Positions 6,994 to 14,177 of a stretch of 64,000 nucleotides of DNA are shown here, one piece after another. How positions within the stretch are numbered: position 1 is the first letter of the stretch; each line of letters starts with the position of its first letter. The notes below the pieces were generated by a model. The model made no database searches. It worked only from the letters and a program-made list of their open reading frames with translations, and had not been told where the DNA came from. The translations under genes were made by a program, and so were the position numbers. Source of the stretch: Deltaproteobacteria bacterium HGW-Deltaproteobacteria-2 (lineage in GTDB: Bacteria; Desulfobacterota; Syntrophia; Syntrophales; Smithellaceae); the NCBI GenBank assembly GCA_002840505.1, contig PHBC01000005.1, positions 62,001 to 126,000 of the forward strand, in the 5' to 3' direction.

Positions 6994-8355
6994 TCAGTTC
7001 TTCAGAGCGTATTTCTTGAGTTTGTACCGCAACATGCGTTCCGATATTCCTAAAATTTCGGCGGCTTTTGTCTGGTTATCTTGTGTCTTTTCCATTGCCT
7101 CGATAATTAATTTCTTTTCTAAATCATCGACCGAATCGCGTAAAGCACCAGAGACTTTCTTTTCGGAATCATCAGCGGGTAGTATCGATTTGAATGGTAA
7201 ATCCTCTGTCGTAATGTATTGATTGCGCGCAATTACTACTGCCCTTTCAATAATATTAACCAGTTCGCGAACATTTCCCGGATAATCGTATTTTAAAAGA
7301 ACGTCACGTGCCTGGGCTGTCAGTCCCTGAATATTTTTCCCGTTCTCGGCGGCAAATTTATCAATAAAATGATTGATCAAAAGGCTTAAATCTTCTTTTC
7401 TTTCTTTCAATGGCGGCAGGGACATGGTCACAACTTTCAGACGGTAAAAAAGATCTTCGCGAAAAGTTCCTTCTTTAACTTGTGTTTCCAAATCGCGATT
7501 GGTTGCGCTGATAATTCTGACATCGACCTGTAGATTAACATTACTGCCCAGACGTTGGAATTCCCGCTCCTGCAAAAAACGCAAAAGTTTAACCTGTATG
7601 GTCGGACTTAGCTCTCCTATTTCGTCAAGAAAAAGCGTACCGCCATCGGCTTCTTCGAATCGGCCGATGCGGCGGGAAGACGCGCCGGTAAAAGAGCCTT
7701 TCTCGTGGCCGAACAATTCGCTTTCCAGTAAATTTTCATGCAGGGTCCCGCAATTGACAACAACGATTGATTTGTGCGCCCGGGGGCTCAATTGGTGAAT
7801 CAATCGTGCCAGTAATTCTTTCCCGGTTCCGCTTTCTCCCTGAATTAAAACGGATGCTTTGCTTGCGGCTACACGTCCCGCCAGATTGATCAGCTCAGCC
7901 ATGCGCTGGCTTTTGAAGATAATTTTATCCGCGGTAACGCCGCGTTTGCTTAAATCTTCCTTTAAAAGCTTATTCTCCTGAATCAGCTGTCTTCTTTCCG
8001 CTATCCTGTTGACCAGAATTATTAGTTCATCCAGTTCGACAGGTTTTGTTATATAATCAATTGCGCCTGCTTTTAAGGCTTCAACCGCCGTTTCGATTGT
8101 TCCGTAAGCGGTGATTATAATCACGTCTATTTCCGGATTGATGTGTTTTACTTCTTTGAGAACCTGCAGACCATCCATTCCGGGCATCTTGTAGTCCAGA
8201 AGAATTAAATCAAAGTGACCACTCCGGACTGTTTTAAGCGCTTTTTCTCCTTCTTCCGCTTCCATCACCGTATGACCTTCGGAACGCAGAAAATCGCGCA
8301 GCATTTCTCTTTGGGATTGACCGTCATCGACAACAAGAATACTCAGCTTTTGCAT
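6994..8355 (-). CDS. NtrC-family sigma-54-dependent response regulator
   Basis: A 453-residue protein in three parts. The receiver domain (1-120) has Asp10-Asp11 and phospho-acceptor Asp54 in LLDYKMPGMDG. The AAA+ domain (about 145-380) has Walker A GESGTGKE and the sigma-54 contact loop as GSFTGA, a variant of GAFTGA. A C-terminal Fis-type helix-turn-helix (NQTKAAEILGISERMLRYKL) follows. It should activate sigma-54 promoters when phosphorylated by the kinase encoded immediately upstream (7-bp gap, 8362-10164). A GG-N10-GC promoter at 10436-10451, divergent from the kinase gene, is the nearest candidate target. Confidence 0.92.
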   Translation of the reverse strand: MQKLSILVVDDGQSQREMLRDFLRSEGHTVMEAEEGEKALKTVRSGHFDLILLDYKMPGMDGLQVLKEVKHINPEIDVIIITAYGTIETAVEALKAGAIDYITKPVELDELIILVNRIAERRQLIQENKLLKEDLSKRGVTADKIIFKSQRMAELINLAGRVAASKASVLIQGESGTGKELLARLIHQLSPRAHKSIVVVNCGTLHENLLESELFGHEKGSFTGASSRRIGRFEEADGGTLFLDEIGELSPTIQVKLLRFLQEREFQRLGSNVNLQVDVRIISATNRDLETQVKEGTFREDLFYRLKVVTMSLPPLKERKEDLSLLINHFIDKFAAENGKNIQGLTAQARDVLLKYDYPGNVRELVNIIERAVVIARNQYITTEDLPFKSILPADDSEKKVSGALRDSVDDLEKKLIIEAMEKTQDNQTKAAEILGISERMLRYKLKKYALKN

Positions 8356-8361
8356 GAATTT

Positions 8362-10164
8362 TTAGTCCTTATCTTTTGAGGGTGTTTCATTGAATCTTTC
8401 ACGAGGCAAAATAACTTCAAATATCGTTCCTTTACCTTTTCTGCTGATTACTTGTATATCTCCTCCATGACCGCGGATGATTTCAAAAGCCAAAGGTATA
8501 CCTAATCCTACGCCCTTTTCTTTGGTTGTATATTCAGGACTGAAAATCTTTTCGATTTCTTCCGCTGTCATGCCGCAGCCGGTATCGGAAATTCTGGTGA
8601 TAATATAATTCTTTCCATGCTTATCCACTGTAATGGTAATTTTACCTTCTGCCTCTGTTATCGATTCCATGGCATTTTTGATCAAGTTGAGAAATGCCTG
8701 CTGAAGCTTATTGACGTCCATGGACATCAAAGCCGGATTTTCCCGCCATGTTGTTTCAATGGTAATACCTCGGGTTGATGCTTCCTCACGGATAAGGGTG
8801 ACTATTTTTTGCAGCACTTCCGTGATGGAGAATTTAGAGAAATCCAGCCGTCGGCTTTTGGAAAAGGTCAGGAACTCTTCAATTATGGAGTTGAGACGCT
8901 TGATTTCGTCTTTGATAACGCCGGAAAGATTTTGGAAATCAGCCTCTTTTGGGGGGTCGGAAGGAACAAAATCACGCTTAAGCCTTTGAGCTGCTATGCT
9001 GATGGCGTTTAAAGGGTTGCGAATTTCATGTGCCACTCCGGCTGCCAGTTGTCCTAAAGAAGAAAGCCTTTCCGCTTTTTCCAGCTGCCTTTCCATTTCA
9101 ACAATTCCGGCCAGATGCTGGTTCTGATCATGATAAAGCAGCCACATGGAAAGCAAAGCGATTGCGACGATAAAAAACATGAAGACAAAGATATGTTGAC
9201 GGTTTTCGGCAATACTTTTATCCATAGAACTGCGATCAAGGCCGATTCTCACGATACCGACAATTTTTTTGTCCACAAACAAGGGTGCCACTAAATCTAA
9301 AATTTTATGGTCAGCGTAATTAATTTTCCTGCTGGCAATTTTTATCCTTCCGGCTAAAATTTCTTCAAGCTTGAAATCGTTCTTGCTTAAACCGGGGGCA
9401 AACTGGCCGACGCTACTGAGCAGTTTGTTTTGATCATTGATGATTTGCATGTAGACGATGCCGTGGCCTTCGCCTATTTTGTTCATTCCTTTTTCTCCGG
9501 CGACCTTCAAACTCCAGTAAATTAATCCGGCTTTGTCCAGATTTATTACCACTGTGCCGCTGTTATCCTTACGCCTTAAACCTATAAAACCTATTTTCTG
9601 TTTTTCCCGTATTTTCTCTAATAGTTCCAAAGTAGTTAATTTTTTGCCATTTTTAAAAAGATCGCTTGAATCCAGCATGTTTGTTTGTAAAACATTGCTT
9701 TGATGAACCGCATTTCCCTGAGCGTTTAATAAACCGATGTATAAAAAATTGTTATCAACGGCAAATTTATGCAGGTAATCGTTGTTTGTTTTGCCTTTTT
9801 TCCATTGCTCATCCAGGGCCAAAGCCATTTTTGTTATTGCTTCGATTACCCATTTTTTGGAATAAGAAGCTTCGTCCTGGCTGGCATTCTTTATATTGGA
9901 AGCTTTTTTTTCAGGTGTGGCAATTATACTTTTTAAATTTTCTTCAGTTAAACGCTGCAGCACGCCGATGGTGCTCAGGGCCTGATCTTCCATAAATGCT
10001 ATGAGATTATTTTCACTTCGTTGGATTTCCAAAAATCCTGTAGTCAGAATCAAGGCTACAAAAATAGCGCTGACAATAGCTACAGCTAAAGGCTGGAGAA
10101 AGGGATCATTGTAATTGTGAGCTTTGCGGCGAACAATCAAATCTTTTTTTCTAAAAAAAATCAT
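8362..10164 (-). CDS. membrane sensor histidine kinase partner of the NtrC-type regulator
   Basis: A 600-residue protein. Transmembrane helix 1 is at about 30-52; an extracytoplasmic sensor region of roughly 270 residues follows, ending in a PAS/Cache-like segment (HKILDLVAPLFVDKKIVGIVRIG). Helix 2 is at about 328-348. HisKA has the phospho-accepting His in GVAHEIRNPLNAI (near 378), and the HATPase_c domain shows N-box NLIKNAMESI, G1 DTGCGM and G2 GVGLGIPLAFEII. Ligand unknown; the uncharged sensor gives no clue. Co-transcribed with the response regulator. Confidence 0.9.
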   Translation of the reverse strand: MIFFRKKDLIVRRKAHNYNDPFLQPLAVAIVSAIFVALILTTGFLEIQRSENNLIAFMEDQALSTIGVLQRLTEENLKSIIATPEKKASNIKNASQDEASYSKKWVIEAITKMALALDEQWKKGKTNNDYLHKFAVDNNFLYIGLLNAQGNAVHQSNVLQTNMLDSSDLFKNGKKLTTLELLEKIREKQKIGFIGLRRKDNSGTVVINLDKAGLIYWSLKVAGEKGMNKIGEGHGIVYMQIINDQNKLLSSVGQFAPGLSKNDFKLEEILAGRIKIASRKINYADHKILDLVAPLFVDKKIVGIVRIGLDRSSMDKSIAENRQHIFVFMFFIVAIALLSMWLLYHDQNQHLAGIVEMERQLEKAERLSSLGQLAAGVAHEIRNPLNAISIAAQRLKRDFVPSDPPKEADFQNLSGVIKDEIKRLNSIIEEFLTFSKSRRLDFSKFSITEVLQKIVTLIREEASTRGITIETTWRENPALMSMDVNKLQQAFLNLIKNAMESITEAEGKITITVDKHGKNYIITRISDTGCGMTAEEIEKIFSPEYTTKEKGVGLGIPLAFEIIRGHGGDIQVISRKGKGTIFEVILPRERFNETPSKDKD

Positions 10165-10241
10165 TTTTACCCTGATAATCTTATTTTGTTAGTCACTTTA
10201 AGCTATTTAAGGAAAAAGTCAACGGCTAATCCCCCATGACC

Positions 10242-10255
10242 CGACATTTTTGTCG
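10242..10255. promoter_or_regulatory. palindrome, candidate enhancer site for the NtrC-type regulator
   Basis: CGACA-TTTT-TGTCG is a perfect inverted repeat about 200 bp upstream of the sigma-54-like promoter at 10436 and just upstream of the kinase gene. A degenerate copy (CGACATTTATTGCCG) begins at 10333. Position and symmetry fit an upstream activating site; that the neighbouring regulator binds it is inference. Confidence 0.4.
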
Positions 10256-10435
10256 AAAAAATAGCAAACACTGCGATTTACAATTAAATATTTGAATTTA
10301 TTATGTTATTTAAAATAAGCAGGTATGTTTTCCGACATTTATTGCCGCCAACATAAAATGGTTATTCGGTACTCTTGGCACTGTTTAAAATTATTTACTA
10401 ACAATATTAAATATTTACAATGATCGTATCATTAG

Positions 10436-10451
10436 TGGTACGATAAATGCT
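10436..10451 (+). promoter_or_regulatory. sigma-54 (RpoN) type promoter
   Basis: TGGTACG-ATAA-ATGCT matches the -24/-12 consensus (TGGCACG-N4-TTGCT), with the invariant GG (10437-10438) and GC (10449-10450) exactly 10 bp apart. Transcription would start near 10462, upstream of a compact three-hairpin sequence with an intrinsic terminator and no open reading frame of note. Confidence 0.6.
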
Positions 10452-10461
10452 TTAAATAATG

Positions 10462-10587
10462 GCAAGTTCGTTTTTTGTCGACTATAAATAACGGGTATGA
10501 TTAGCCGACAACAAAACAACCAAGAAGGTATTTAACCTTCTCTCTTCATTCCTCAGGGAGGCCTTAACCAAGCCTCCCTTTCCTTTT
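10462..10587 (+). ncRNA. candidate sigma-54-dependent small RNA (about 125 nt)
   Basis: From the predicted start the transcript folds into three hairpins. Hairpin 1 pairs 10470-10480 with 10506-10517 (11 bp, one bulged C). Hairpin 2 is GAAGGT/ACCTTC at 10524-10540. Hairpin 3 is a GC-rich terminator, AGGGAGGC/GCCTCCCT, at 10555-10579 followed by TTTCCTTTT. The single-stranded pyrimidine stretch between hairpins 2 and 3 (TCTCTTCATTCCTC) is complementary to Shine-Dalgarno plus start-codon sequences of the type GAGGAATGA, a plausible seed for translational repression. It lies divergent from an NtrC-type two-component pair, an arrangement known for RpoN-driven sRNAs in other bacteria. No family match was recognised. 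Confidence 0.55.
10555..10587 (+). terminator. intrinsic terminator of the candidate sRNA
   Basis: An 8-bp stem AGGGAGGC/GCCTCCCT is followed by TTTCCTTTT on the plus strand. There is no T tract in the minus direction, so it belongs to rightward transcription and not to rarA, which ends 10 bp away. Confidence 0.8.
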
Positions 10588-10596
10588 GCGCAAAAC

Positions 10597-11946
10597 TCAG
10601 TCATCTCCAGAATTTATTTTCTTGTTGTGCCAATATTTTAATCTTTCTTTAATGGTTTTCTCAAATCCGGTATCTTTGGGTTGGTAAAATATCTGCCCCT
10701 TAATTTCATCCGGCAGATATTCTTGCTGTACATAACCGTCGGAGTAATCGTGGGCGTATTTATAGTCCTTGCCGTAGTCAAGTTCTTTCATTAATTTGGT
10801 CGGAGCATTGCGAATATGTAAAGGAACGGGCAAATATCCGGTTGTTTTAATTGTTTCTTTAACTTTGCCATAACCAACGTACAATGAATTGCTTTTAGGT
10901 GCCGTGGCCAGGTAAACTGCTGCCTGGGCTAGCGCCAGTTCTCCTTCCGGCAGACCGATAAAATGAAAAGCCTGTTGGGCGGCCATAGCAATAACCAAAG
11001 CCTGTGGATCAGCGTTGCCCACATCTTCCGAAGCGAAGCGAATCATGCGCCGAGCAATGTACAGAGGATCTTCTCCGGCGGCAAGCATTCGTCCCAGCCA
11101 GTAAAGTGCGGCATCAGGGTCACTGCCGCGCAAGCTTTTGTGCAAAGCCGAAATTAAATTATAATGCTCTTCGCCGTCTTTATCGTATAAAAGCGATTTC
11201 TTCAGCAGGGCTTCTTGAGCAAATTTCAAAGAGATAACTCTTTCATCCTCCTGCAAGTTTTGCACCATGGATACAATGGCTTCCAGATTATTCAGGGCAC
11301 TGCGGGCATCGCCGTCGGCCAGACTGACAATATAACGAAGAACATTTGGATCGATTTTTATAGAAATTTGCCCGAATCCTTTTTGTTTATCTTTCAAAGC
11401 ATTTTCTAGAATAGCCAGCAGATCTTCTTCGGAAAATGGTTTTAAAACTAAAACCCTTGTTCGCGACAAAAGAGGAGCAATTACTTCAAAAGAAGGATTT
11501 TCCGTGGTTGCGCCGATTAAGGTAATCAGTCCGCTTTCCACATGCGGTAAAAAAGCGTCCTGCTGTGCTTTGTTGAAACGGTGAATTTCGTCAACAAAGA
11601 GAATCATTTTCATTTTTTTTCTTTCCAGCAGTTCTCTGGCTTCATCAATGACCGCGCGAATTTCTTTTACGCCGGAAAGAACGGCAGAAAAGCTGACAAA
11701 ATTTGATTTGGTTTCACGGGCTAAGATTCTGGCCAGAGTGGTTTTGCCAGAACCCGGTGGCCCCCAGAAAATCATGGAGAAAAGCTTATCTTCATCGATC
11801 GCGCGTTTGAGCAGACAGCCTTCTGATAGAAGATGCCGCTGACCGATGTATTCAGAAATATTTTGCGGCCTCATTCTTTCGGCTAGCGGTGCCAAATCTT
11901 TCACATCGCCTGTTTTACCATCGCTGAATAAATCTAAAGTTTTCAT
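10597..11946 (-). CDS. rarA: replication-associated recombination protein RarA (MgsA)
   Basis: A 449-residue AAA+ ATPase of the RarA/MgsA/WRNIP1 family, related to clamp-loader subunits and acting at stalled forks. Seen: N-terminal LAERMRPQNISEYIGQ, Walker A GPPGSGKTT (about residue 62), Walker B FVDEIHRFNK, sensor 1 GATTENPSF, and the C-terminal tetramerisation part with SLRGSDPDAALYWLGRML and SYVGYGK-like motifs. Full length. The upstream 85-aa gene overlaps it by ATGA, so they are translationally coupled. Confidence 0.93.
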   Translation of the reverse strand: MKTLDLFSDGKTGDVKDLAPLAERMRPQNISEYIGQRHLLSEGCLLKRAIDEDKLFSMIFWGPPGSGKTTLARILARETKSNFVSFSAVLSGVKEIRAVIDEARELLERKKMKMILFVDEIHRFNKAQQDAFLPHVESGLITLIGATTENPSFEVIAPLLSRTRVLVLKPFSEEDLLAILENALKDKQKGFGQISIKIDPNVLRYIVSLADGDARSALNNLEAIVSMVQNLQEDERVISLKFAQEALLKKSLLYDKDGEEHYNLISALHKSLRGSDPDAALYWLGRMLAAGEDPLYIARRMIRFASEDVGNADPQALVIAMAAQQAFHFIGLPEGELALAQAAVYLATAPKSNSLYVGYGKVKETIKTTGYLPVPLHIRNAPTKLMKELDYGKDYKYAHDYSDGYVQQEYLPDEIKGQIFYQPKDTGFEKTIKERLKYWHNKKINSGDD

Positions 11947-12200
11947 TTTCTTACCTTTGCAGCTTCAATTACTTCAATCAGGTTGATTATTTTATCTTTG
12001 GGTTGAGCACAGGTGACTTGTTCCCACTGTTCAGGCGTCAGGTGTTCTTTGAGCAAGGTTTCCACGTCAAAAGCCGTCTGCCAGCATTGGATAATGCGCA
12101 AACAGGGCAAATTCCCCGATTCCTGAAGACAGTAACCAAATGTCATTTCGTCGCCGAGTTTCGGGCAACGGGTTAATTTTGAGTCAGGCAGAGTTTTCAT
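11943..12200 (-). CDS. small Cys-containing protein coupled to rarA (85 aa)
   Basis: An 85-residue protein whose first half carries the pattern RCPKLG, FGYCLQESG, PCLRIIQCW: four cysteines spaced as in small metal-binding proteins. I do not know a function. Its stop codon overlaps the rarA start (ATGA at 11943-11946). A bidirectional terminator separates it from trpB upstream, so it heads a two-gene rarA operon. Confidence 0.65.
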   Translation of the reverse strand: MKTLPDSKLTRCPKLGDEMTFGYCLQESGNLPCLRIIQCWQTAFDVETLLKEHLTPEQWEQVTCAQPKDKIINLIEVIEAAKVRK

Positions 12201-12216
12201 TGCCGATTAGCTTGGC

Positions 12217-12268
12217 TAAAAAAAGGAAAGCCGTCAAGAAGAGATTTCTTAACGGCCTTTCCTTTTTA
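12217..12268. terminator. bidirectional terminator after trpB2
   Basis: A long inverted repeat, AAAAAAGGAAAG-CCGTCAAGAA / TTCTTAACGG-CCTTTCCTTTTT, with a 5-base loop. It closes the trpB2 transcript on the minus strand just ahead of the rarA operon. Confidence 0.85.
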
Positions 12269-12284
12269 ATATGTTGAATATTGA

Positions 12285-13646
12285 TTAAGGTTTCGGGAAA
12301 TCCTTAATAGCGTTCAATGCACGATCTATTTCATGATCCGGCAATTCATAAGCTTCCAGTTTACCTGACAAATAGGCATCATAGGCGGCCAGGTCGACCA
12401 AGCCATGACCACTCCAGTTGAAGAGGATGGTCTTTTCCTTACCTTCCTGTTTGGCGCGCATGGCTTCATCCACAACTGCCGCCAGAACATGGTTAGTCTC
12501 CGGCGCGGGAATAAATCCTTCTGTGCGTGCCCATTTGACGCCGGCGTCAAAAGTTTTTAGCTGATCATAAGCTCTGGCTTCAATAATGTTTTCGTGTACT
12601 AAATGGCTGACAATCGGCGCCATGCCGTGGTAGCGCAAACCACCCGCGTGAATTGGTGCGGGGACATAATCATGACCCAGTGTATACATGGGCAGTAGCG
12701 GCGTTGTTCTAGCCAGATCACCAAAATCATAGGCAAATGGCCCTTTGGTCATGCTGGGACAGGAAGATGGTTCGGCGCCAACTATCTTCACATCTTTCCC
12801 GTGAATCTTGTCACAGACATAAGGAAGAGCGATACCTGCAAAATTACTGCCGCCACCGCAACATCCCATAACCACATCGGGATATACTCCGATTTTCTGC
12901 ATTTGTTTTTGAGCTTCCAGGCCGATTATTGTCTGATAGAGTAATACATGATTCAATACACTGCCTAAACCGTATCGCGAACCGGGGGTCGTTACGGCTT
13001 CTTCAATGGCTTCGCTGATCGCGATTCCCAGAGAGCCGGGTGAATCAGGATACTCCGCCAGAACATTTCTTCCTGCATTAGTTAAATTACTTGGGCTGGG
13101 AATGCATTCCGCACCCCAGGTATTCATCATCAAACGCCGGTAAGGTTTTTGTTCGTAACTTATCTTGACCATATAAACGCGGCATTCCAAACCGAACATT
13201 TGTGTGGCCATTGATAATGCGCTGCCCCATTGTCCGGCGCCGGTTTCCGTAACCATTCTTTTTGTTCCGGCCACTTTATTGAAATAAGCCATAGGTACGG
13301 CGGCGTTGGGTTTGTGTGAACCTGCCGGGCTGACGCCTTCATTTTTATAATAAATTTTAACAGGGCAGTTGAGCAGTTTTTCGAAATTATAAGCCCGGTA
13401 AAGAGGAGATGGCCGCCATAGCAAATATTTTTGTAGGACTTCGTCAGGAATTTTTATCCAACGCTTGCCGGAAGCTTCCTGTGCGATAATGTTCATTGGA
13501 AAGATGGCCGCCAGATCTTTGGGGGTTACCGGCTGGCCGGTACCGGGGTGCAGAGGCGGTTTCATCGGTGTAGGCAAATCCGCCATAATATTATACCACT
13601 TTTTGGGTATTTCGCGGTCTTGCAATACTACTTTTACCTGTTCCAT
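12285..13646 (-). CDS. trpB: tryptophan synthase beta chain, TrpB2 type
   Basis: A 453-residue fold-type II PLP enzyme. The PLP lysine lies in AGSHKPNAA, the phosphate-binding loop is CCGGGSN, and the region TETGAGQWGSA matches the TrpB active site. Length (about 450 against 400) and the N-terminal extension (MADLPTPMKPPLHPGTG) place it in the TrpB2 group, which condenses indole with serine, often without a TrpA partner; no trpA is adjacent. ATG 13646 has AAAGGAG ahead. A tryptophan attenuator 300 bp upstream (13946-14159) indicates expression controlled by tryptophan supply, which supports a true biosynthetic or indole-salvage role. Confidence 0.93.
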   Translation of the reverse strand: MEQVKVVLQDREIPKKWYNIMADLPTPMKPPLHPGTGQPVTPKDLAAIFPMNIIAQEASGKRWIKIPDEVLQKYLLWRPSPLYRAYNFEKLLNCPVKIYYKNEGVSPAGSHKPNAAVPMAYFNKVAGTKRMVTETGAGQWGSALSMATQMFGLECRVYMVKISYEQKPYRRLMMNTWGAECIPSPSNLTNAGRNVLAEYPDSPGSLGIAISEAIEEAVTTPGSRYGLGSVLNHVLLYQTIIGLEAQKQMQKIGVYPDVVMGCCGGGSNFAGIALPYVCDKIHGKDVKIVGAEPSSCPSMTKGPFAYDFGDLARTTPLLPMYTLGHDYVPAPIHAGGLRYHGMAPIVSHLVHENIIEARAYDQLKTFDAGVKWARTEGFIPAPETNHVLAAVVDEAMRAKQEGKEKTILFNWSGHGLVDLAAYDAYLSGKLEAYELPDHEIDRALNAIKDFPKP

Positions 13647-13856
13647 ATTTTTTCTCCTTTAAATAAAGTATTAGTCGTCTATTACCTAATTTATGAACCT
13701 TAGGTTTCATTTTCAGCGAGTCTCAAACCCTACGTCGTTTTGCTCCGAGGATATCCCGTGAGGGATAATTTAACTTACACATTTCAGTTCACTGCGTTTC
13801 TGAATGTGAGATTCATTAATTCGTCCAGCGAGCTTCAGTGCATTTCTTTTTAATCT

Positions 13857-13945
13857 GGTGTCATTAATCCCGATAACCATGTTATCGGGATAATTCGACC
13901 AACTCTTCGACCTTCGCTCCGCTCGGTCTTGGCGAGTCTCATTAA
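13857..13945. repeat. intergenic repeat family 1, copy B
   Basis: Begins GGTGTCATTAATCCCGATAA, hairpin with TTATCGGGAT, ATTCGACCAACTCTTCGAC, a GC-rich inner palindrome (CTTCGCTCCGCTCGG) and GGCGAGTCTCATTAA. It is nearly the reverse complement of copy A and lies directly between the attenuator terminator and trpB2. Degenerate related blocks (CAGCGAGTCTCA at 13717, GAATGTGAGATTCATTAATTCGTC near 13802) suggest older copies in 13700-13850. Confidence 0.75.
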
Positions 13946-13976
13946 TAAAAAAGCCACGGGATTATATTCCCATGGC
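13946..13976 (-). terminator. trp attenuator terminator upstream of trpB2
   Basis: On the minus-strand RNA GCCAUGGGA pairs with UCCCGUGGC (plus-strand 13968-13976 and 13953-13961), 9 bp including a U-G pair, then six Us. The wobble would be a C-A mismatch in the other strand, which supports leftward transcription. The 5' arm overlaps CATGGGAA (13967-13974), which pairs perfectly with leader TTCCCATG (13995-14002) to make the antiterminator. Confidence 0.85.
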
Positions 13977-14035
13977 GCTGTATTTTTTTAGAGTCATGGG
14001 AAGGATCTTCCCTGCCCATCCTCTTTTTTCGAAGC

Positions 14036-14098
14036 TTATGGGCAGATATTTAAAATCTGCCACCACCACCAGTTATTTTTAGAAATGTTTTTGAACAC
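14036..14098 (-). CDS. trpL: trp leader peptide upstream of trpB2 (20 aa, four consecutive Trp codons)
   Basis: GTG 14098-14096 opens a 20-codon frame (reading VFKNISKNNWWWWQ, then ILNICP) ending at TAA 14038-14036. The four TGG codons lie about 90 nt before the terminator. The leader's own 3' end CTGCCCAT (14038-14045) pairs perfectly with ATGGGCAG (14012-14019), and the downstream TTCCCATG can pair either with the preceding GGGAAG or with the terminator arm. This is the set of alternative pairings expected of a trp attenuator. The ribosome binding site is weak (GAG), so the exact start is less sure than the frame. It closely resembles the leader at 60-125 (shared KNNWWW/LNNWWW core). Confidence 0.85.
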   Translation of the reverse strand: MFKNISKNNWWWWQILNICP

Positions 14099-14130
14099 TT
14101 TCAGCTCGCTTATTTTTCCAGTGTGAGAAC

Positions 14131-14159
14131 TCGTAGCACAGCGAATAAATGGCTGTCAA
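14131..14159 (-). promoter_or_regulatory. promoter of the trpB2 leader
   Basis: Minus-strand TTGACA (14159-14154), 17-bp spacer, CTACGA (14136-14131) as a weak -10, with TACGAG one base on as an alternative. It begins 18 bp after the stop codon of the DUF523/DUF1722 gene. Confidence 0.55.
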
Positions 14160-14177
14160 GATGAAAATTAGCTCATC

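Noticed and set aside
10370-10390. CTTGGCACTGTTTAAAAT as an alternative sigma-54 promoter.
   Set aside because: The GG is followed by no GC at the required 10-bp distance, unlike the site at 10436-10451.
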